Assembly (NCBI GenBank): GCA_900549625.1 | Contig: URPE01000016.1 | Coordinates: 1-29,454 of the forward strand | Source of the DNA: an uncultured Mycoplasmatota bacterium | Lineage (GTDB): Bacteria > Bacillota_I > Bacilli_A > RF39 > UBA660 | Reading direction: 5' to 3' | DNA: 29,454 bases | Notes under the pieces: generated by a model | What the model saw: the letters and a program-made list of their open reading frames with translations, nothing else | Databases searched by the model: none | Told to the model about the DNA's origin: nothing | Shown here: positions 29,169 to 29,454 of the stretch, piece by piece | Position numbering within the stretch: the stretch's first letter is position 1 | Layout of the letters: every line of letters begins with the position of its first letter | Made by a program: the position numbers and the translations under genes

Positions 29169-29454
29169 TTAAGATTTCAACTTTTCAATCTCTTCAATAG
29201 ATAATTTAGTTACTTTAGCGATTAAATTAATATCCATCTTTTCCTTTAGCATGGCCTTAGCAATCTCTAACTTAGATTCTTTTGAGCCTTCTTTAATGCC
29301 GATATCAATTCCTTCTTTGATGCCTTCTTTGTGAGCATACCCGCAGGCTTCACTAATTTCAGATTTAACATACATTTCATACTCTTCATCATTTGATAGT
29401 AATTGAACAAATTCTTGATTGGTATTAAGTTCCATAAGTTTATCATAGTACTTT
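29169..29454 (-). CDS. Rpn/PD-(D/E)XK transposase-family nuclease, C-terminal part (5' truncated)
   Basis: Minus-strand frame open to the window edge; about 94 residues are visible (KYYDKLMELNTNQEF onward). The tail has repeated KEGIKEGIDIGIKEG and ends AKVTKLSIEEIEKLKS, the usual Rpn-family C-terminus with a small helix-turn-like end. An internal ATG at 29435 is not a true start, because the frame runs on upstream without a ribosome binding site. The nuclease domain lies outside the window. Nearly the same sequence forms the left edge of the window on the other strand, except for a 12-bp insertion here and a different C-terminal end. Confidence 0.8.
   Translation of the reverse strand, partial: KYYDKLMELNTNQEFVQLLSNDEEYEMYVKSEISEACGYAHKEGIKEGIDIGIKEGSKESKLEIAKAMLKEKMDINLIAKVTKLSIEEIEKLKS
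29248..29428. repeat. Right arm of inverted repeat (Rpn gene body)
   Basis: Reverse complement of 1-169 with a 12-bp insertion and scattered substitutions. Base 1 of the window corresponds to base 29428 here, only 26 bases from the right edge. Confidence 0.9.

Overview
The window comes from a low-GC, spore-forming Firmicute, most likely a Bacilli/Erysipelotrichia-type (Mollicutes-related) gut lineage. The evidence is very AT-rich DNA, both Gram-positive replicases (DnaE and PolC), a full-length sigma-K with the SpoIVFA/SpoIVFB processing pair, SpoVD, the rplU-prp-rpmA operon with a cleavable L27 extension, and strong AGGAGG-type ribosome binding sites. UGA is a stop and UGG is Trp, so the genetic code is the standard bacterial one and not code 4. 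No tRNA, rRNA, CRISPR array or insertion sequence was recognised.

Layout. Positions 1-300 hold the 3' end of an Rpn-type PD-(D/E)XK nuclease gene and its terminator. Positions 390-10350 hold lon, dnaE and polC. Positions 10400-12100 hold a DUF2207-like membrane protein, converging on sigK (minus strand). Positions 12840-15680 hold a small membrane protein, spoIVFA, spoIVFB and an unrecognised 338-residue protein. Positions 15690-16733 hold the L21-leader/rplU-prp-rpmA ribosomal operon. Positions 16750-17840 are a decaying stretch with a nine-codon ORF that has its own ribosome binding site and terminator, followed by two broken envelope-protein genes. Positions 17900-21300 hold a CPBP-family membrane protein, a small surface protein, an LCP cell-wall ligase, a VanZ-family protein and a 39-residue membrane ORF. 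Positions 21418-24440 hold spoVD and mraY. A Fic protein (minus strand) then diverges from a copper operon (25264-29098): csoR, a broken HMA/TauE-like/cupredoxin gene, copA, copZ and a broken DUF2318 lipoprotein gene. The window closes inside a second Rpn copy in inverted orientation.

How the genes fit together. SpoIVFB is known to cut the pro-peptide from sigma-K under SpoIVFA control; here substrate and protease are encoded within about 1 kb of each other. SpoVD makes spore cortex peptidoglycan from the lipid-linked precursor whose synthesis starts with MraY, encoded next to it. Prp removes the L27 N-terminal extension and lies between the L21 and L27 genes. CsoR, CopA and CopZ form a complete copper sensor, exporter and chaperone set, whereas the two accessory genes of that operon have decayed. 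The two edges lie in nearly the same place of a repeated gene, which suggests that this sequence is a whole assembly contig broken at repeats.
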